This document shows positions 16,062-20,000 of a stretch of 20,000 nucleotides of DNA, one piece after another. The notes under the pieces are model-generated. The model was not told the origin of the DNA. It was given only the letters and a program-made list of their open reading frames with translations, and made no database searches. Numbering within the stretch: position 1 is the stretch's first letter; each line of letters opens with the position of its first letter. Source of the DNA: Prorocentrum cordatum (Eukaryota > Sar > Dinophyceae > Prorocentrales > Prorocentraceae); the NCBI GenBank assembly GCA_963575745.1, contig CAUYUJ010014273.1:370116-390115 (forward strand). The letters run 5' to 3'. A program made the translations under genes and the position numbers.

Positions 16062-16265
16062 ACAACTGATGCAGGAATCGCTCTCTCGCGTGGGACTTCC
16101 TCACAACTAATGCAGGGATCGCGCTCTCGCGTGGGACTTCCTCGCAATTTATTCAGGCGCCGCACCCTGGATTCTCAGGAATCACGCTCTTGCTTTGGCC
16201 TTTTTCGCGATTTACTCGGGAATCGCGCTGTCGCTCGAAACTTCAGCACGATTCACGCAGCACTG
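16062..16265 (+). repeat. 41-bp tandem repeat, about five units
   Basis: Units begin ACAACT(G/A)ATGCAGG at 16062 and 16103, then decayed forms at 16144, 16207 and 16246. The first two units are almost identical through ATCG, CTCTCGCGTGGGACTTCCTC. Divergence increases to the right. Confidence 0.85.
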
Positions 16266-16603
16266 ACGCTTCAGCAACAGGCCTTCTGGACCTGGCCTGT
16301 TGGGCCCTCATTCCCGTGTTCCGCCCGTTAGTATCTACCCGCCCGATGGGCCCGTTTGGTTCTGCCACTTGTTTTCTGCTCCTGGCCCCCTCATGCTGAT
16401 CCCGTGCTCCTTCCTCCCCCCTCCCCCTTCTATCCGTTTTGTCTTCCCTTTTTAGGGCCTGCACCATTTACACCAGGCAGGTAAGGAAGATACACCCCCA
16501 GGAGGGTCACGATCGACGACGAAGAGGGGGGGTACAGAGTGTTCGGGGCATACGTGTTGAATGGCACGTGGGCAGACAAGAGCGAACAATATTATCATGA
16601 GTG

Positions 16604-16712
16604 CTTGTTGTTGGTGGTGGTGGTGGTGTTGTTGTTATTGTCGTTTTTGCTGTTGCTGCTGCTGCTGCTGCTGCTGTTGCTGATGCTGTTGCTGTTGCTG
16701 TTGTTATTGCTT
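16604..16712. repeat. TTG/TGG/CTG trinucleotide microsatellite
   Basis: TTG and TGG units pass into a pure TGC run near 16655-16676 and then mixed CTG/TTG. The leucine- and valine-rich frames over it are artefacts. G/T again lies on the plus strand. Confidence 0.96.
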
Positions 16713-16943
16713 GTATGTGTATTCGTAGTTTTCGTACTTGGTTGGTCGCAGTTGTCTTTGCAGGCCTCATGCTCATGTTACTCTCCAGCGGGGGCGGAAA
16801 CCCGATCTGCTTTCAACGTCCTGCCGCTCCATGACCCGATCCACTTCTCAACGAGGAGCACGGGCCCTCCTCACCGCTTTCGGCTCCCAGGGGGGACCCT
16901 CGCCGGACCCAAGGGCCTAATTACAAGGAGCGGCTCGGTGTTC

Positions 16944-17036
16944 CTGGCATCGCTCGGACGTGTGCATTTTTCTTCGGCGAGGGCCATCGAGGAACATCCT
17001 TGATCATTTGGCGAAAAAACCACGCACGAAACTGAA
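16944..17036. mobile_element. MITE-like element, left part only
   Basis: It begins with the same CTGGCATCGCTCGGACGT as 5770-5787 and follows that element through CATCCTTGATCATTT, GCGAAAAA and CCACGCACGAAAC, with a 10-nt insertion. Similarity stops after CTGAA at 17036. The missing right part occurs at 19099-19137. Confidence 0.75.
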
Positions 17037-17263
17037 ATTACCCTGTGACGTACCCAACCCATTTGTTATCATGGGAAACGACGAGTTGGCCGAAACTTGC
17101 ATGGACAATCAAATTGCAGGATCCGTTGTTTGATATGTAAGCTACTTGGGACACGCGCCTATGGAATGATGCGCAGGAGAACCGTACAAGAACGAGGGGC
17201 GACAACTACAGGCTCGAAGAGGACATGGGGAGTCGGGAACGAAGAGCAGGAGCAAGACGTGCG

Positions 17264-18980
17264 GGAAGCCCACTGTGCTGGGCCCCTTCAGCAGCCCTCG
17301 AAAGTGGCGACAGTTTCACAGATCGCAGCCCCCCACGTACTGCGAGGTCTAATCTGAGTCTGCGGTAAGTACCCAGTGTGTTGGGCCCCTCAGCAGGCCT
17401 CGAAAGTGGCGACAGTTTCACAGATCGCAATCCCCCAGGGATGGCGAGGTCAAATTTGAGTCCGCCGTGTGTACCCACTGTGCTGGGCCCCCCCAGCAGG
17501 CCTCGAAAGCGGCGACAGTTTCACAGATCGCAGCCCCTCCAGGGACGGCGAGGTCTAATCTGAGTCTGCGGTGAGCGCCCCGTGTGCTGGGCCCCCCCAG
17601 CAGGCTTCGAAAATGGCGACAGTTTCACAGATCGCAGCCCCCCAGGGATGGCGAGGTCGAGTCTGAGTCTGCGGTGAATACCTTCTGTGCTGGGCCCCTT
17701 CAGCAGCCCTTGAAAGTGGCGACAGTTTCACAGATCGCAGCCACCCCAGGGATGGCGAGGTCCAGTCTGAGTCTGCGGTGAGTACCCAGTGTGCTGGGCC
17801 CTCAGCAGGCTTCGAAAGTGGCGACAGTTTCACATATCGCAATCCCCCAGGGATGGTGAGGTGTAGTTTGAATATGCGGTGGGTGCCCCGTGTGCTGGGC
17901 CCCCCCAGCAGGCCTCGAAATTGGCGACAGATTCACAGATCGCGGCCCCCCAGGGATGGCGAGGTCTAATTGAAACCTGCGTTGACTACCCACTGTGGTG
18001 GGCCCCCCAGCAGGCTTCGAACGTGGCGACAGTCTCACAGATCGCAGCCCCCCAGGGATGGCGAGGTCTAATTTGAATCTGCCGTGTGTACCCACTGTGC
18101 TGGCCCCCCCCCCAGCATGCCTCGAAAGTGGCGACGGTTTCACAGATCGCGGCCCCCCAGGAAAGGCGATGTCTAATTTGAGCCCTCCGTGTGTACCCAC
18201 TATGCTGGGCCCCCCAGCAGGCCTCGAAAGTGGCGACAATTTCACAGATCGCAGCCCCCCAGGGATGGCGAGGTCTAATTTGAACCTGCGGTGAGTACCC
18301 ACTGTGCTGGGCCCCCCAGCAGGCCTCGAAAGTGGCGACAGTTTCACAGATCGCAGCCCCCCAGGAAAGGCGAGGTCTAATTTGAGCCCGCCGTGTGTAC
18401 CCACTGTGCTGGGCCCCCCCAGCAGGTCTCGAAAGTGGCGACAGTTTCACAGATCGCAGCCCCCCAGGGACGGCGAGGTCTAATTTGAACTTGCGGTGAG
18501 TACCCACTGTGCTGGGCCCCCCAGCAGGCCTCGAAAGTGCCGACAGTTTCACAGATCGCAGCCCCTCCAAGGATGGCGAGGTTTAATTTGAGTCTGCGGT
18601 GAGTGCCCAGTGTGCTGGGCCCCCCCAGCAGCCCTCGAAAGTGGCGACCGTTTCACAGATCGCAGCCCCCCAGGGATGGCGAGGTCCCATTTGAGTCCGC
18701 CGTGTGTACCCACTGTGCTGGGCCCCCCAGCAGGCCTCGAAAGTGGCGACAGTTTCACAGATCGCAGCCCCTCCAGGGACGGCGAGGTCTAATCTGAGTC
18801 TGCGGTGAGTACCCACTGTGCTGGGCCCCCCAGCAGGCCTCGAAAGTGGCGACAGTTTCACAGATCGCAGCCCCCCAGGGATGGCGAGGTCCCATTTGAG
18901 TCCGCCGTGTCTACCCACTGTGCTGGGCCCCCCAGCAGGCCTCGAAAGTGGCGACAGCTTCACAGATCGCAGCCCCCCAG
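17264..18980 (+). repeat. 17-copy satellite, 102-105-bp unit
   Basis: The core GACAGTTTCACAGATCGCAG (allowing changes) starts at 17309, 17411, 17514, 17618, 17721, 17823, 17926, 18028, 18133, 18235, 18337, 18440, 18542, 18646, 18748, 18851 and 18953. Spacings are 102 (8), 103 (5), 104 (2) and 105 (1), varying mainly by the length of C runs. Each unit carries GCTGGGCCCCCCAGC, a 6-bp stem with a C loop. Two unit types differ at their right side: type A has CTGCGGTGAGTACCC, type B has CCGCCGTGTGTACCC. From 18235 they run A B A A B A B. A 34-residue repeat peptide is open on both strands in places, but non-triplet length changes argue against coding. The last unit is cut off at 18980. Confidence 0.98.
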
Positions 18981-19098
18981 CTGGCACGCAGCGACGAGCG
19001 AGGCAAAAGGCAAGGGGGGAGAAAGGGGCGGGAAGGAGGCAAGGCGACGCGCGAGCAGTGCTCTATTCAAAACGAGAGCCCAACGCAGGAGGGTTGGG

Positions 19099-19137
19099 AA
19101 AAAAAACACAGGGAATGGACGTCCGAGCGACGGCAAG
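19099..19137. mobile_element. MITE-like element, right part only
   Basis: AAAAACACAGGGAATGG followed by ACGTCCGAGCGACGGCAAG matches the right end of the element at 5770-5890 (5853-5890) with few changes. It has no left part next to it; that lies beyond the satellite at 16944-17036. Confidence 0.75.
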
Positions 19138-19218
19138 TGTTCAGAAGCTGGCCTCGGTCGGCCGCGCGTACGAGTGGCCCTTCGCCGGAGTGACCTTTTG
19201 GTGCGGGCACGCTTCAGA

Positions 19219-19355
19219 GGCGACGATAGGGGCGAATAGCCCAGGGGAGAGCAACACATGTATATTCAGGTGCGCCGATGATCTGTGTCTTCGAAAAGAT
19301 TCCCGGGTGCATGCGTGTACTGGCCGCCCCTGGGCTATTCGCCTCTATCGTCGCC
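19219..19355. repeat. 29-bp inverted repeat with 79-nt spacer
   Basis: Arms 19219-19247 and 19327-19355 are reverse complements at 28 of 29 positions (GGCGACGATAG, then GGCGAATAGCCCAGGGG). The outer end of the right arm runs straight into CGCCGCAG, the candidate splice acceptor of the next feature. It could be a small transposon with terminal inverted repeats or a transcript hairpin. Confidence 0.92.
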
Positions 19356-19359
19356 GCAG

Positions 19360-19457
19360 AACACTGGGGTCCCCAGGTGGCTGACTGCGATGCGATGGCA
19401 GCGGCCTGCGCGCTCCCGTTCGGCCTCCCCGCGGACCCCGAGGGTCGCGCACCAGAG
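19360..19457 (+). CDS. candidate internal exon, unknown protein
   Basis: The 98-nt stretch is bracketed by TATCGTCGCCGCAG (19346-19359), acceptor-like, and GAG followed by GTAATT (19458-19463), donor-like. The open frame (two bases, then 32 codons) has 25 codons ending in G or C and reads HWGPQVADCDAMAAACALPF then GLPADPEGRAPE. The minus-strand translation is poorer. No neighbouring exon can be linked to it, because the inverted repeat lies on the left and dispersed repeat R1 on the right. Family unknown. Confidence 0.3.
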
Positions 19458-19481
19458 GTAATTTCTTGCCTAGGGTCCTTC

Positions 19482-19656
19482 GTTCTTCCGGAGAGAAAAA
19501 AACACACAGACACAATCAATTGTCGATTTCCCAGAAAATATATGAAAATATGGGAGGTGGGGGGGAAGACGAAAACCAAGACAATATGGGGAAATATGGG
19601 AAATCCTTTTATTTGTGTGTATTTATTTGTGTGTCCCAGGGCCTCTTCAGTTCTGG
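19482..19656 (+). repeat. dispersed repeat R1, copy 2
   Basis: Second member of R1; see 2017-2192. AATATGGG units are fewer and the block TTTATTTGTGTGTATTTATT is slightly expanded relative to copy 1. Confidence 0.85.
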
Positions 19657-19717
19657 TCGACCCGAAAGAGGGTCCAGCTGCAAGGGGGTGGTGCAAAAGA
19701 TTCAGGGCAGCTGTGTT

Positions 19718-19952
19718 GCAAATGTACTGCGCCGGAGCATTGTATTGCACTGTATTGCAAGTAATGTATTGCACGCGGGAACCCAGCAATACATTTGCGC
19801 CCCAGCAAATATATGGCACCACACCTATTGCTCCACCCCCTTTTCGCTGGACCCCCTTTTGGGTCAACCTGATTCGTACAGTCAAACCGCCCAGTAAGGA
19901 TGGGCAACCTTCCCAAGGGTACCTTACATCCTTGCATCCTCGGCCCATCCTT
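19718..19952. repeat. stem-loops in AT-richer terminal segment
   Basis: AATGTATTGC (19763-19772) pairs perfectly with 19786-19795 over a 13-nt loop. GCAAATGTACTGC near 19720 can pair with the same right arm (GCAATACATTTGC) with one mismatch, giving alternative stems. GTATTGCA occurs three times at 19741-19775. A second pair, AAGGATGGGC (19896-19905) and GCCCATCCTT (19943-19952), lies to the right. No coding frame is convincing from 19657 to the end. Confidence 0.7.
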
Positions 19953-20000
19953 GCCCTCGTTCGTTCGCCGCGTCCCGATCGCAAAGTGCTGACATGGCCT

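Noticed and set aside
17264-18980. 34-residue repeat proteins on either strand
   Set aside because: Unit length varies by one to three bases in C runs, breaking every frame several times; both strands are equally open.
17264-18980. CRISPR array
   Set aside because: Whole units are repeated without unique spacers, the unit is about 102 bp and the context is eukaryotic.

Overview
The window looks like nuclear DNA of a GC-rich eukaryote with a repeat-laden genome, most probably a dinoflagellate. There are no bacterial-type operons, ribosome binding sites, tRNAs or rRNAs, and no intact conserved gene that I can name. The dinoflagellate assignment rests mainly on positions 10204-10225, which match the 22-nt dinoflagellate spliced leader at 19 positions directly behind a pyrimidine tract. 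That is what a retroposed, formerly trans-spliced mRNA leaves behind. GC-ending codons in coding-like patches, LINE-like zinc-finger tails and abundant tandem repeats fit the same picture. The species is not determined.

Layout. 1-404: pyrimidine tract and a probable terminal exon. 405-3928: mostly non-coding, with an ATC/ATT microsatellite and first copies of two dispersed repeats (R1, R2). 3929-5181: two very long TGTC/TG blocks. 5182-5890: hairpin-bearing repeat R3 and a 121-bp MITE-like element. 5891-8400: very GC-rich DNA with coding-like patches that change frame, a possible zinc-finger remnant, and an open frame with a strong start context at 7737. 8490-8877: a third TG block. 8920-9759: minus-strand frame resembling the C-terminus of a LINE polyprotein. 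10122-10464: two pyrimidine tracts with the spliced-leader relic between them. 10520-12220: degenerate minisatellite. 12343-12835: long pyrimidine tract and a short exon with strong codon bias. 13070-13740: second copies of R2 and R3 plus small tandem duplications. 14240-15600: pyrimidine tract with acceptor-like CAGs, a foldback element and a frameshifted gene remnant. 15590-16265: homopolymer-rich and 41-bp tandem repeats. 16604-16712: TTG/CTG microsatellite. 17264-18980: 17-copy satellite of about 102 bp. 19219-20000: 29-bp inverted repeat, candidate internal exon, second R1 copy and AT-richer stem-loops.

No set of genes here can be said to work together, and I see no convincing new multi-gene system. 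The strongest leads are structural: the spliced-leader relic; a MITE-like element whose two halves sit on either side of the satellite; the 53-bp near-palindrome at 6385; and the foldback at 14531. All long pyrimidine tracts lie in the same orientation, and several precede coding-like segments, suggesting that the plus strand is the transcribed one. Most long open frames in the window are by-products of microsatellites or extreme GC content and were left out. Exon calls are inferences from codon bias and splice-like signals and carry low to moderate confidence.
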